Assembly: GCA_934486735.1 (NCBI GenBank)
Contig: CAKSQL010000002.1
Span: forward strand, 62,001-126,000
Source of the DNA: an uncultured Clostridia bacterium
GTDB taxonomy: Bacteria; Bacillota; Clostridia; UBA1381
DNA length: 64,000 nt
Direction: 5' to 3'
The notes under the pieces are model-generated. The model searched no databases. It saw only the letters and a program-made list of their open reading frames with translations, and was not told the origin of the DNA. The translations under genes were made by a program, and so were the position numbers. Shown here piece after piece: positions 16,801 through 25,607 of this stretch; positions within the stretch are counted from its first letter, which is position 1; the number at the start of each line of letters is the position of its first letter.

Positions 16801-17574
16801 ATGAAAAAAGTACTCACAATTGCAGGCTCAGACCCATCCGGCGGAGCAGGGATTCAGGCGGATTTGAAAACGATTGCCGCACACAGGCTCTACGGGATGA
16901 GCGTAATCACGTCGCTTACCGCCCAGAACACCTGCGGAGTGTATGGGATTCTCAACATCCCTCCCGAATTTGTCGCATCTCAGATTGACTGCATTTTTGA
17001 CGATATCCGTCCCGACAGCGTTAAAATCGGAATGGTGTCGGAATGTGATATTATCAATATTATTGCGGACAAGCTGGAGGAATATGACGCGAAAAATATA
17101 GTCGCCGATACCGTCATGGTTTCGACAAGCGGCTGCCGACTGCTCTCGGAGGACGCGGTTGACACACTTTCAAAAAGACTTTTTCCGCTTGCGGACATAG
17201 TTACCCCCAACCTGCCCGAAGCCGAGGTTTTGAGCGGTATTTCGATAAAATCAAAGGAAGACATGCAAAAAGCGGCGGTCATAATTTCAAAAAATTTCGG
17301 CGGTGCGGTTTTAATCAAGGGCGGACATCTTGCGGACAGCGCGGACGATTTGCTTTTTGAAAATGATTTCTTTGATTGGCTCTCTCTGCCGAGAATCGAT
17401 AATCCAAATACTCATGGCACAGGCTGCACGCTTTCCTCCGCAATAGCCTGCGGACTTGCCGAGGGGCTGTCGGTTTCGGACAGCGTGAAAAGGGCAAAGA
17501 AATATGTCAACGGGGCAATCGCCGACCGTCTCGATCTCGGCCGCGGCAGAGGTCCGTTAAATCATATGTATTAA
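16801..17574 (+). CDS. thiD: hydroxymethylpyrimidine (phosphate) kinase
   Basis: A 257-residue ribokinase-like enzyme that phosphorylates 4-amino-5-hydroxymethyl-2-methylpyrimidine and its monophosphate for thiamine synthesis. The N-terminal signature is KVLTIAGSDPSGGAGIQADL, the middle has DTVMVSTSG, and the catalytic-base/anion-hole motif is NTHGTGCTLSSAIACGL. Length and motifs are normal. The ribosome site GGAAAGGAA lies about 10 bases before the ATG. It follows the ThiE-HAD fusion in the same direction with a 25-base gap. No TPP riboswitch sequence was seen upstream of either gene. Other kinases of the PfkB fold (pyridoxal kinase) are less likely given the N-terminal signature. Confidence 0.92.
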   Translation: MKKVLTIAGSDPSGGAGIQADLKTIAAHRLYGMSVITSLTAQNTCGVYGILNIPPEFVASQIDCIFDDIRPDSVKIGMVSECDIINIIADKLEEYDAKNIVADTVMVSTSGCRLLSEDAVDTLSKRLFPLADIVTPNLPEAEVLSGISIKSKEDMQKAAVIISKNFGGAVLIKGGHLADSADDLLFENDFFDWLSLPRIDNPNTHGTGCTLSSAIACGLAEGLSVSDSVKRAKKYVNGAIADRLDLGRGRGPLNHMY

Positions 17575-17739
17575 GCTTTCGTAATTCATAGTTTATTTAC
17601 AAAATTATTCTATATTTTTTATAATTTATTCATACGAATGTCAAAATCATGTTGTATTATATAAGCATACAGAAAATAAAGGCGCTGTTAAAAAATAACG
17701 GCATCCGGGTATACTTAATTTATATTGGAGGTTTTTACT

Positions 17740-18945
17740 ATGAAAAAATATCCTTACACTGATTCTACAGACATTGTTATATATGAAGCTAAAAAGAAAA
17801 AAGTTAAAAGATCAAAAACATGGCTCGCCTGTCTTTCATCGGCAGTTGCCGCAAGCCTTTTGACCGGTACAATATTTGCATTCGGTCTGGGCAGTTTCAA
17901 AACTCCGGCGAATAACACTCAGCCGTCAATCACACTCGATTCCGGCGATGTGCAGAACCTGAGCACAAACACAAGCGGAAAGCAGGAGCTGACCGTTCCG
18001 GAAATCGCCGCAAAGGTTGGTCCGAGCTGCGTGGGCGTAATCAACAAAACAAAGGTTACTCCTCAGCGTTATTACGACCCGTTCACCGGCAGATATTATT
18101 ACACCAGTGACCCCAACAGTGATGAACTTCAGGAGCAGGGCAGCGGTTCGGGTATCATAATCAGCACCGACGGATATATAGTAACCAATCATCATGTAAT
18201 TGACGGAGCATCCGAGATATCGGTAATTTTGAATACCGGAGACGAATGTGTTGCAAAGCTTGTCGGCGCAGATTCCAAATCGGATTTGGCAGTCCTCAAG
18301 ATAGAAAAATCCGGACTCCCGGCAGCCACGCTCGGTAATTCAGATGAACTCCAGGTTGGTGAACTTGCCGTTGCAATCGGCAATCCGCTCGGTCAGGAGC
18401 TTGCAGGATCTGTAACAGCCGGCGTTATAAGCGCTCTTAACAGAAAAATGACAGTCGATAATAAGGATTATAACCTTGTTCAGACCGACGCGGCAATTAA
18501 CCCCGGCAACTCGGGCGGTGCCTTGGTTAATAAATACGGCGAGGTTATAGGAATCAATACAATTAAGCTTTCATCAACAGAGGTTGAGGGTATCGGATTT
18601 GCAATCGCAATCACCGAAGCAAAACCGATTATAGATGACCTTATGAGCAACGGCTATGTATCGGGCAGACCGTTGGTAGGTATTTCTGTCAGCGAGAATC
18701 GCAACGGACTTACCGTTGAACAGATAGCCGAGGGCAGCGGCGCAGAGGCAGCCGGTATGCAAATCGGTGACTTGATTGTAAAAGCTGACGGTAAGACCGT
18801 TAAGACTTCTAAAGAGCTTAATGAAATCCGCGATAAAAAGTCGCCCAATGATGTGCTGAAGCTTACAGTAATCAGAAATGGCGAGCTTATGGACATCGAT
18901 GTCAAGCTTGGCGAGGATGTCCCCACAACAACAGATAACAAGTAA
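17740..18945 (+). CDS. HtrA/DegP-type membrane-anchored serine protease
   Basis: A 401-residue trypsin-like S1C protease with one PDZ domain. The start at 17740 has GGAGG 8 bases upstream. A basic cytoplasmic N-terminus is followed by one transmembrane helix (about residues 29-50, WLACLSSAVAASLLTG). The catalytic triad is visible as His in VTNHHVIDG, Asp in KSDLAVLKI and Ser in NPGNSGGALVN. The C-terminal PDZ domain covers about residues 300-390 (GSGAEAAGMQIGDLIVKADG). It would degrade or refold damaged proteins outside the membrane. Two hairpins follow the gene: GCTCCCGTG/CACGGGAGC at 19002-19025 and the terminator at 19044. Confidence 0.94.
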   Translation: MKKYPYTDSTDIVIYEAKKKKVKRSKTWLACLSSAVAASLLTGTIFAFGLGSFKTPANNTQPSITLDSGDVQNLSTNTSGKQELTVPEIAAKVGPSCVGVINKTKVTPQRYYDPFTGRYYYTSDPNSDELQEQGSGSGIIISTDGYIVTNHHVIDGASEISVILNTGDECVAKLVGADSKSDLAVLKIEKSGLPAATLGNSDELQVGELAVAIGNPLGQELAGSVTAGVISALNRKMTVDNKDYNLVQTDAAINPGNSGGALVNKYGEVIGINTIKLSSTEVEGIGFAIAITEAKPIIDDLMSNGYVSGRPLVGISVSENRNGLTVEQIAEGSGAEAAGMQIGDLIVKADGKTVKTSKELNEIRDKKSPNDVLKLTVIRNGELMDIDVKLGEDVPTTTDNK

Positions 18946-19043
18946 TTTTTTGATATACTTTATCGATTGAAAAATCGATAAAACCATCCTTTTTTCATAA
19001 TGCTCCCGTGAATACGCACGGGAGCGACTCCCCCTCAATAATG

Positions 19044-19080
19044 AACAGCTCCGAACCTGCATAAATCGGAGCTGTTTTTT
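19044..19080 (+). terminator. terminator after the HtrA-type gene
   Basis: AACAGCTCCGA (19044-19054) pairs with TCGGAGCTGTT (19066-19076) and is followed by a T-run. A separate GC-rich hairpin at 19002-19025 precedes it. Confidence 0.8.
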
Positions 19081-19241
19081 GATTTGCGAAACATTGATTT
19101 TACACAATGAACATATATTAAAATTTTTGCCTTATTCCTGCGCCGGCAGCCGGGACTTTATCAAAAAAAATTTGTTGTTGGCAGGAAATTGCGTACACTT
19201 AAAAAATGTGTAAAAAACGTGTACAGACTTTTCAAAACATC

Positions 19242-19272
19242 AAAAAACCGCTTGAAATCAAGCGGTTTTTTA
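19242..19272 (-). terminator. terminator of tRNA-Ser
   Basis: An 11-base perfect stem, AAACCGCTTGA with TCAAGCGGTTT, has A/T-runs on both sides and lies 4 bases beyond the tRNA 3' end. It could work in both directions. Confidence 0.75.
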
Positions 19273-19275
19273 TTG

Positions 19276-19364
19276 TGGAGGAGAGGATGGGATTCGAACC
19301 CACGGACGCTGTTAACGTCACAGCATTTCCAATGCTGCGTCTTCGACCACTCGGCCACCTCTCC
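19276..19364 (-). tRNA. tRNA-Ser(GGA)
   Basis: The minus strand starts GGAGAGGTGGCCGAGTGG and ends with acceptor CCTCTCC, a T discriminator and an encoded CCA. The anticodon stem is CAGCA/TGCTG with loop TTGGAAA, giving anticodon GGA (serine, UCC/UCU). A long variable arm (GACGTTAACAGCGTC) is typical of class II tRNAs. The T-arm is CGTGG-GTTCGAATCCCA. The discriminator T is unusual, since serine tRNAs usually carry G. Confidence 0.95.
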
Positions 19365-19551
19365 GAAACTGACTTATATATTATACACCAAAACTAAAAA
19401 AATGTCAATACATTTTCGAAAAAAATATAAAAATTGTAATAGGAATGCTTGAAAAAGAATTTATGCCGGATAAAAATATTATATGTGAGCAAATCGCGGC
19501 TATTTTACAAAAATTCATAAAAAAAATTTGTTGTTTAAAAGGTCTTATACA

Positions 19552-19583
19552 AAAAAGCCGATGGTGTAAATCCTCGGCTTTTT
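19552..19583 (-). terminator. terminator after the MFS transporter
   Basis: AAAAAGCCGA and TCGGCTTTTT form a stem with a 12-base loop. It stands 17 bases after the transporter stop on the minus strand. Confidence 0.75.
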
Positions 19584-19599
19584 GTAATATCAAGATTTT

Positions 19600-20850
19600 T
19601 TAATTAGTCAGCGGCTTTTTTTGATTTTTTCTTTTGCCTAATGCAATCAGACCCCAAATCATAAGAATGGGGAAGATTATGCCGACAAATATGCCTGCTT
19701 TAAGTCCCAGCTGTTCTATTCCGAAACCGCTTTTTTCGGCAAGTGAAACCGTCTCGGGAAGTTTTTGAAAGCCATCCGAGACAAGTCCTGCAAGCCATGG
19801 CCCTGCCGAACAGCCGACATCGCCAAAGATTGCCATTACGCCGAACATAGCCGCGCCGCCCTGGGGGAATGTCGCCGACATGTAGGATAGCGTTCCGGGC
19901 CACATAAGGGCAACGGTAAAGCCGGTCAGCGCGCAGGCGAGCAGCGAAATGAAAGCATTTTTTGAAAATACCGCTGTGAGATAGCACACAACACACAATA
20001 CAGATGATATCAGAAGTGATTTATGAATATTCAGCTTTTCTCCTTTCATGCCGAAGAACACACGCCCCACAGCCATAAACAGGGCAAAAAGACAAGGACC
20101 CAAAAGGTCGCCGACAACCTTTGATACCATAAGTCCTTTTTGAGCAAAAAGGCTTGCCCATTGTGCCATTGTCTGCTCGGCAGCACCTGCACAGGTCATA
20201 AGCAGCATTCCGAGGAGAAAAACGCGGGCGCGGAAAAGCTCTCGAAGCGGCTGACGCTCGCCCAAAACGGTCGGAGGGAGCGGAACGTGCATAAAGCATA
20301 TTATGCCGAAAACCGGAACAATTGCCCACGCTATTGCGAGGAGAGTCCAGCTGTCATGCCCAAGAATTTTCAGCGCAAGAGTGGTCAAAAGCACGACTGC
20401 AAGCTGTCCCCAACAATAGAACGAATGCAAAAGACTCATTGCAGCCGAACTGTCATCGGACGGAATCGCGTCCACAACAGGGCTTATCACAACCTCGATA
20501 AGACCGCCGCCGAACGAGAAAATTATGACCGATATAACCAGCCCGAGATATGGCGAGGGCAGAATCTGCGGAAGAGTGCCGAGAGATATAAGTCCCGCTG
20601 CCGCGAAAATGTGCGCCGGAACAATCGCGCGGCGGAATCCGATTTTATCGACATATCTCGCGCCGACCATGTCCACAAGAATCTGCGTGACAAAATTCAA
20701 AAGTATAAGACTTCCGAGCGCGGAGAAGGATATTTTGAATTTATCCTGAAAAACCGCGAACAGAATGGGCATAAAGTTCACAACTATCGCCTGGGTTATG
20801 TACCCGAGATAGCATGCCGAAATTGTGCTTTTGTAAGTTAATTTTTTCAT
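19600..20850 (-). CDS. major facilitator superfamily transporter
   Basis: A 416-residue integral membrane protein with about twelve hydrophobic helices in two halves, as in MFS permeases. The loop between helices 2 and 3 holds the family's charged signature (DMVGARYVDKIGFRRAIV). Helix 5 (SAAMSLLHSFYCWGQLAVVL) and the second half (PGTLSYMSATFPQGGAAMFG, then GDVGCSAGPWLAGLVSD) resemble FucP/sugar-permease-like MFS members, so a sugar or small organic solute is a reasonable guess. The substrate cannot be read. It is a single gene with its own terminator, divergent from zupT. The ribosome site is GGAAGAG. Confidence 0.85.
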   Translation of the reverse strand: MKKLTYKSTISACYLGYITQAIVVNFMPILFAVFQDKFKISFSALGSLILLNFVTQILVDMVGARYVDKIGFRRAIVPAHIFAAAGLISLGTLPQILPSPYLGLVISVIIFSFGGGLIEVVISPVVDAIPSDDSSAAMSLLHSFYCWGQLAVVLLTTLALKILGHDSWTLLAIAWAIVPVFGIICFMHVPLPPTVLGERQPLRELFRARVFLLGMLLMTCAGAAEQTMAQWASLFAQKGLMVSKVVGDLLGPCLFALFMAVGRVFFGMKGEKLNIHKSLLISSVLCVVCYLTAVFSKNAFISLLACALTGFTVALMWPGTLSYMSATFPQGGAAMFGVMAIFGDVGCSAGPWLAGLVSDGFQKLPETVSLAEKSGFGIEQLGLKAGIFVGIIFPILMIWGLIALGKRKNQKKPLTN

Positions 20851-20947
20851 TTGAGCTCTTCCTTTTGTAACACTTTTATTTTTTTCGCCGTAATTTAGTT
20901 GTAAGAGGCTTTTTGGTCTCTCACATTATAATTAGGAGGCTTTATGC

Positions 20948-21733
20948 ATGCAAAATGTATTGTACGCACTGGGGCTTACTCTGCTTGCCGGGATTTCCAC
21001 CGGAATCGGCAGCATAATGGCTCTTTTTGCAAAGCGCACCAACACCAAATTTCTGTCGCTGTCGCTCGGATTTTCCGCCGGAGTTATGCTCTATGTGGCA
21101 ATGATAGAGATTTTTTCAAAATCCAGGGGATATCTTACCGACGCATACGGCTACAATACCGGTTGCTGGCTTACGGCAATATCTTTTTTTGCCGGTATAA
21201 TATTGATAGCGCTGATAGACTTTTTCATTCCGTCGACCGAAAGTGATATAGGAGCAAACACAGGCGCGGATATGCATGAGGCATCGCTCAAACGCATGGG
21301 AATTGTAACTGCGCTTACGATAGGCATACATAATTTTCCCGAGGGAATGGCAACTTTTACGTCCGCGCTGAAAGACCCTCAGTTGGGGATAGCAATTGCG
21401 GTCGCAATTGCGATTCACAACATCCCGGAGGGAATCGCGACATCGCTGCCGATTTATTTTTCGAGCGGAAACAAGAAAAAAGCGTTCGGCATATCCTTTT
21501 TGTCGGGAATGACCGAGCCTGTGGGCGCGATTATCGGATATCTGCTTTTGAGACCCTTTTTCGGCGATTCGACATTCGGAATCATTTTCGGAATAATCGC
21601 CGGGATAATGGTTTTCATATCGCTTGAGGAGCTTATCCCCATGGCTCACGAATACGAAAAAAGCAAAATAACCATTGTCGGAGTGATCCTCGGAATGCTT
21701 GTTATGGCGCTGAGCTTGCTGCTGCTTATGTAA
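20948..21733 (+). CDS. zupT: ZIP-family metal transporter
   Basis: A 261-residue permease for zinc and other divalent metals. It has the ZIP helix IV and V metal motifs HNFPEGMATF and AIAIHNIPEGIATSLPIYF, which line the transport path, and about eight membrane helices. The cytoplasmic loop is short and acidic rather than histidine-rich. The start at 20948 has GGAGG 9 bases upstream; the nearby ATG at 20944 is out of frame. TATAAT-like sequence lies at about 20923-20928 with a poor -35 box, which would suit an activated or metal-controlled promoter (weak inference). Confidence 0.9.
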   Translation: MQNVLYALGLTLLAGISTGIGSIMALFAKRTNTKFLSLSLGFSAGVMLYVAMIEIFSKSRGYLTDAYGYNTGCWLTAISFFAGIILIALIDFFIPSTESDIGANTGADMHEASLKRMGIVTALTIGIHNFPEGMATFTSALKDPQLGIAIAVAIAIHNIPEGIATSLPIYFSSGNKKKAFGISFLSGMTEPVGAIIGYLLLRPFFGDSTFGIIFGIIAGIMVFISLEELIPMAHEYEKSKITIVGVILGMLVMALSLLLLM

Positions 21734-21838
21734 TACCCGTATAGGTAATTGTTTCCTATATAATATTTTATCTTTTGTATTATATCAGCTCGTTTTTCAA
21801 AAGTAAATAGAATGTCTGATTTTGTAATAAAAATGTAA

Positions 21839-21876
21839 CCCGGGGCAGAAAAAAAGCACTGCGCCGGGAGCGTTTT
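21839..21876 (+). terminator. terminator after zupT
   Basis: CCCGGGGCAG (21839-21848) pairs with CTGCGCCGGG (21859-21868) with one mismatch, followed by GCGTTTTT. It lies about 105 bases beyond zupT. Confidence 0.6.
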
Positions 21877-21931
21877 TATGGGTTTGAATTGCATACTTTC
21901 GATTATTCAACAAAAATTTACAAAATTTTTC

Positions 21932-21960
21932 TTGTAATTTTGCCCGATAAAGAGTATAAT
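21932..21960 (+). promoter_or_regulatory. promoter of obgE-mltG
   Basis: TTGTAA and TATAAT with a 17-base spacer lie 38 bases before obgE. Confidence 0.75.
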
Positions 21961-21997
21961 ATAAAATATAATCAAATTAACTTGAAAGGGATATGCA

Positions 21998-23278
21998 ATG
22001 TTTGTAGATAAGGCTAAGATTTTTATAAAGGCAGGCAGCGGCGGAAACGGAGCGATTGCGTTTCATCGCGAGAAGTATGTCGCAGCCGGCGGACCGGACG
22101 GCGGAGACGGCGGCAAGGGCGGAAATGTGATATTTCACGTTGACCCGGGACTGTCGACTCTGATGGATTTTCGGTATAAAAGAAAATATGCGGCAAAGCC
22201 GGGCGGCGACGGCGCAGGCAACCGCTGCAACGGGAAAAAAGGCGAGGACATTGTGATAAACGTTCCGCCCGGAACGATTGTGCGCGACAGCGAAAGCGGC
22301 AGGGTTCTGGCGGATTTGTCCGATGCGGAGCATGACGTGGTTCTGATAAAAGGCGGCAACGGCGGCTGGGGAAATTCACATTTTGCAACCGCGACGAGAC
22401 AGACGCCGAATTTTGCCAAAAACGGTCAGCCCGGAATCGAGAGAGAGGTTATCTTAGAACTTAAGCTTTTGGCGGATGTCGGCTTGGTAGGATTCCCGAA
22501 TGTGGGAAAATCAACACTTTTGTCGGTCACAACCAAGGCGGCTCCGAAAATTGCAAATTATCACTTTACAACTTTAGAGCCGAATCTCGGAGTGGTGGAG
22601 CTTGCGGAGCATATGAGTTTTGTTTTGGCTGATATTCCGGGAATTATCGAGGGCGCAAGCGAGGGCGTGGGACTCGGACATGAGTTTTTGCGCCACATCG
22701 AAAGAACAAGACTTCTTATACATGTGGTTGATGTGTCATCAATCGAGGGCAGAAATCCGATCGAGGATTTCGATATCATAAACGAGGAACTGTCGCGTTA
22801 TAATATGGAGCTTGAAAAAAGACCGCAGATTGTGGCGGCGAACAAGACCGATATCATTCAGGACGAGGAGGCATACGAAAACTTCAAGACTGAAATAAAG
22901 CGGCGCGGCTATACTCTTTTTGAAATTTCAGCCGCAACAAGAGCCGGCGTTGACGAGCTTATGAAGCATGTGTATTCCGAGCTTCAAAAGCTGCCGCCGA
23001 TTCAGGTGTACGAGCCTGAAATGGATCTGGAGGAGGAAACAAGGACAGATACAACCGAGCGCGGCTTTGATATAAGCATGGACGGTAATGTCTATGTTGT
23101 GTCCGGTTCATGGATTGAGTCTGTCGGCGGAAGTGTAAACTTCTCGGACGAAGAAAGCCTGCAATATTTCCAAAGAGCGCTTAAAAATCATGGAGTTATA
23201 GACGCGCTTGAGGAGGCGGGAATACACGAGGGCGATACCGTCAGAATCGGCGATTTGGAATTTGATTTTGTGTGGTAG
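21998..23278 (+). CDS. obgE: Obg-family GTPase
   Basis: A 426-residue ribosome-associated GTPase needed for 50S assembly and for stress and sporulation control. The glycine-rich Obg fold is at residues 1-158 (KAGSGGNGAIAFHREKYV, GGKGGNVIFHVD). The G domain follows with P-loop GFPNVGKSTLL, switch I/G2 TTLEPNLG, G3 ADIPGIIEGA, G4 ANKTD and G5 ISAAT. The C-terminal 70 residues are the OCT domain of Gram-positive Obg proteins. It is followed 10 bases later by mltG. Length and motifs are complete. Confidence 0.97.
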   Translation: MFVDKAKIFIKAGSGGNGAIAFHREKYVAAGGPDGGDGGKGGNVIFHVDPGLSTLMDFRYKRKYAAKPGGDGAGNRCNGKKGEDIVINVPPGTIVRDSESGRVLADLSDAEHDVVLIKGGNGGWGNSHFATATRQTPNFAKNGQPGIEREVILELKLLADVGLVGFPNVGKSTLLSVTTKAAPKIANYHFTTLEPNLGVVELAEHMSFVLADIPGIIEGASEGVGLGHEFLRHIERTRLLIHVVDVSSIEGRNPIEDFDIINEELSRYNMELEKRPQIVAANKTDIIQDEEAYENFKTEIKRRGYTLFEISAATRAGVDELMKHVYSELQKLPPIQVYEPEMDLEEETRTDTTERGFDISMDGNVYVVSGSWIESVGGSVNFSDEESLQYFQRALKNHGVIDALEEAGIHEGDTVRIGDLEFDFVW

Positions 23279-23288
23279 GGGTGAACAA

Positions 23289-24344
23289 ATGGAAGAAAAA
23301 GAAAGACAAAATGAATTTGCAGCGCGCAGAGCGGCGCGGCAGAAAAAGAAAAAAAGAACAAAAATGACAATTGCCCTGTGCGTGATTTTGGCAGCGATTG
23401 TGGGACTTTTCAATATCTTTTTCGGATATGACAGGGTACACCAAGACAAGACCGTAACCATAGACGAGGGCAGCTCGATATTCGATATTGCCGATACCTT
23501 AAAGAAAGAGGGCGTGATTTCGAAAAAAGCAAAATTTGCGGCGGAGGTTTTGCTCTCCGGCAACCGCGGCAAGCTTAAATTCGGAACGTTTGAGCTTGAA
23601 AAAGGTATGAAATATTCCGATGTGGTCGAACTTATGGTGAACGAGGGCGCAAAAAAGGAATCGGTAACTCTGACCGTTCCCGAGGGGTTCTCGGTCGAGA
23701 ATATCATTGACAGAATGACCGAATTGGGAATAGGCAGCGAGGACGAGATAAAGGCGGCTCTTTCGGCGGATTATGCTTATGATTTCATTGACAAAATTCC
23801 GCAAAAAGACGGACAGAAGTATAAGCTGCAAGGATTTTTGTTCCCGGCGACCTATGAGTTTTACAAGGATGCCGACGCAATAACCGTTATAGATACAATG
23901 CTTGCCGAGTTTGACAAGCGGTATAAAAAGCTTGCGGCAAATTATGATAATGTGTATGATATCATAACAAAGGCATCGATGGTCGAAAGGGAGGCAAGGA
24001 TAGATTCCGAACGCGCACGCATTGCCGGAGTCTTTGAAAATCGGCTCGCGGACGGTATGAAACTTCAGATAGACGCGACCGTTGCATATGTTGTCTCGGA
24101 CGGAAAATACGATGTGCAGAGAATTATGTACAGTGACCTTAAAAAGGATTCGCCCTATAACACATATATTGTGACCGGGCTGCCTGTAGGTCCTATCTGT
24201 AACCCCGGCGAGGAGTCGATAAAGGCGGCACTCTCGCCCGAGAAGAATACCTATCTGTTCTATCATACCGATGAGAATAAAAAAGACGGAAGTCACATAT
24301 TTACCGAGACATACGAGGAACACCAATCAACACTCAACAATTGA
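23289..24344 (+). CDS. mltG: endolytic murein transglycosylase MltG
   Basis: A 351-residue YceG-like protein that cleaves nascent glycan strands in peptidoglycan. A basic cytoplasmic tail (RRAARQKKKKRTK) precedes one transmembrane helix (about residues 26-46). A LysM-like region (VTIDEGSSIFDIADTLKKEG) and the catalytic domain follow, with the conserved glutamate in ASMVEREARIDSERARIAG and downstream FENRL and LQIDATVAY. The ATG at 23289 begins 10 bases after the obgE stop and has GGGG upstream. No terminator directly follows; the next 190 bases carry only imperfect inverted repeats. Confidence 0.93.
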   Translation: MEEKERQNEFAARRAARQKKKKRTKMTIALCVILAAIVGLFNIFFGYDRVHQDKTVTIDEGSSIFDIADTLKKEGVISKKAKFAAEVLLSGNRGKLKFGTFELEKGMKYSDVVELMVNEGAKKESVTLTVPEGFSVENIIDRMTELGIGSEDEIKAALSADYAYDFIDKIPQKDGQKYKLQGFLFPATYEFYKDADAITVIDTMLAEFDKRYKKLAANYDNVYDIITKASMVEREARIDSERARIAGVFENRLADGMKLQIDATVAYVVSDGKYDVQRIMYSDLKKDSPYNTYIVTGLPVGPICNPGEESIKAALSPEKNTYLFYHTDENKKDGSHIFTETYEEHQSTLNN

Positions 24345-24537
24345 CGCGAAAAATATGCTGCGCATCTCACCATTTTTCGAGGTTCGGAGTATGCACATAC
24401 GCCGTCACCTCTCAAAACGGCAATCTGCTCAGAATCTTTTCCGCGTTAATAATAAAATGAAAAAATACTTTGTACCTCGGAATTTTTTTGAGGTTAGTAA
24501 GTAACAATATCAATTTTAAGAAAGGATAGTGTGTAAA

Positions 24538-24918
24538 ATGGACGAATTTGTAGAAAAATTAAAACAGGGAGCAAACATGGTATTCGGCAATGCCGAAAAA
24601 TTCACAACCGCGGCTGTTGACAAAGCCGGCAGTATGGTGGAGCAGACAAAGCTTGGCTATGCAATCAAGGTAAACGAGGAAAAGATTAAGGATATCCTTG
24701 CCGAACTTGGAAAAAGTGTGTACGATGAGTACAAAAGCGGAAGTGAATTTCCGGAGAAAATGAGCGAAAAGCTTGCAATGATAGACAGCTTGAACGATGA
24801 GATCCTTGAGATGAAAGCGAAAATTGCCGACATGAAAAACTCGGTTGTATGTCACGAATGCGGCGCATACAACGACAGTGAGAGCGTATATTGCTCAAAG
24901 TGCGGCAAAAAGCTGTAA
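24538..24918 (+). CDS. coiled-coil protein with C-terminal zinc ribbon
   Basis: A 126-residue protein of unknown function. Residues 1-100 are helical and amphipathic with heptad-like spacing (FVEKLKQGANMVFGNAEKF; KIKDILAELGKSVYDEYKSG). The C-terminus is a four-cysteine ribbon (VVCHECGAYNDSESVYCSKC). No signal peptide or membrane helix is seen. The ATG at 24538 has AAGGA about 11 bases upstream; a GTG at 24529 is too close to that site. Related small zinc-ribbon proteins are frequent in Clostridia. It has its own terminator, so it may be expressed alone. Confidence 0.75.
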   Translation: MDEFVEKLKQGANMVFGNAEKFTTAAVDKAGSMVEQTKLGYAIKVNEEKIKDILAELGKSVYDEYKSGSEFPEKMSEKLAMIDSLNDEILEMKAKIADMKNSVVCHECGAYNDSESVYCSKCGKKL

Positions 24919-24935
24919 ATTAAAAGGAGCGCACC

Positions 24936-24972
24936 GGACGCACCCTTTGCATGTGGGTGCGTTCCGCTTTTT
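24936..24972 (+). terminator. terminator after the zinc-ribbon gene
   Basis: GGACGCACCC and GGGTGCGTTCC form a strong stem with a 9-base loop, followed by GCTTTTT. Confidence 0.8.
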
Positions 24973-24997
24973 CTTTAGACAGAAACGGAGTGGAAAT

Positions 24998-25477
24998 ATG
25001 CAAAAAAGAGAAGAAAAAAAAGTTTCCGATTCATACACCGAGCAGGTTCAGCTGCTCACAAAGGCTAACATGAATGGGTACAACCGTCTTTTCGGCGGAA
25101 CGCTTATGGAGTGGATAGACGTGGTTGCGGCGATTGTTGCACGCAGGCACTCGGGCAAGAATGTCACGACCGTTGTTGTTGACACGCTGCAATTCAAAGG
25201 TCCGGCATATGCAAACGAGCATCTGCTGCTCACAGGAAAGATGACATATGTCGGAAGAACATCAATGGAAGTGTGTGTAAAGACCTTTGTTGAGGCATTG
25301 GACGGTAAAAGACGGCTTATAAATGAAGCGTACGTGGTAATGGTTGCCTTGGACGAAAACGAAAGACCGACCGAAGTGCCGGGACTTATTCTTGAAACCG
25401 ACAGCGAGCGTGAAGCGTGGCAGCACGGCGAAAGGAGAAACGAGTTGAGAAAGAAAAGACGTGCCGAAAAGTATTAA
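24998..25477 (+). CDS. acyl-CoA thioesterase (hotdog fold)
   Basis: A 159-residue single-hotdog thioesterase of the YciA/BFIT-like group, hydrolysing acyl-CoA to free acid and CoA. The hotdog helix and glycine loop are visible in ANMNGYNRLFGGTLMEWIDV. The central strand VVVDTLQFKGPAYANEHLLL and the later RTSMEVCVKTF match the family. The very basic C-terminal tail (RRNELRKKRRAEKY) is a common extension. The ATG at 24998 has CGGAG about 9 bases upstream. Chain-length preference cannot be told. It lies just after a terminator and is followed by a new promoter, so it is probably monocistronic. Confidence 0.88.
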   Translation: MQKREEKKVSDSYTEQVQLLTKANMNGYNRLFGGTLMEWIDVVAAIVARRHSGKNVTTVVVDTLQFKGPAYANEHLLLTGKMTYVGRTSMEVCVKTFVEALDGKRRLINEAYVVMVALDENERPTEVPGLILETDSEREAWQHGERRNELRKKRRAEKY

Positions 25478-25505
25478 AAATATATTACAGTTTCGGCACT
25501 TTGTA

Positions 25506-25534
25506 TTGACTTTTGAGATAAAATGATGTATTAT
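25506..25534 (+). promoter_or_regulatory. promoter of the C39-like protein gene
   Basis: TTGACT and TATTAT with a 17-base spacer lie 73 bases before the start codon. Confidence 0.72.
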
Positions 25535-25607
25535 ATTAAGCAGATGTTATTTAATTGTTATAAAGTTATTTCAATCTGAAAAATATGATATGCGAGGAAT
25601 TTTACTT

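Noticed and set aside
24345..24537. Regulatory RNA between mltG and the zinc-ribbon gene
   Set aside because: Only imperfect short inverted repeats (ACCTC/GAGGT) are visible; nothing matched a known RNA class.
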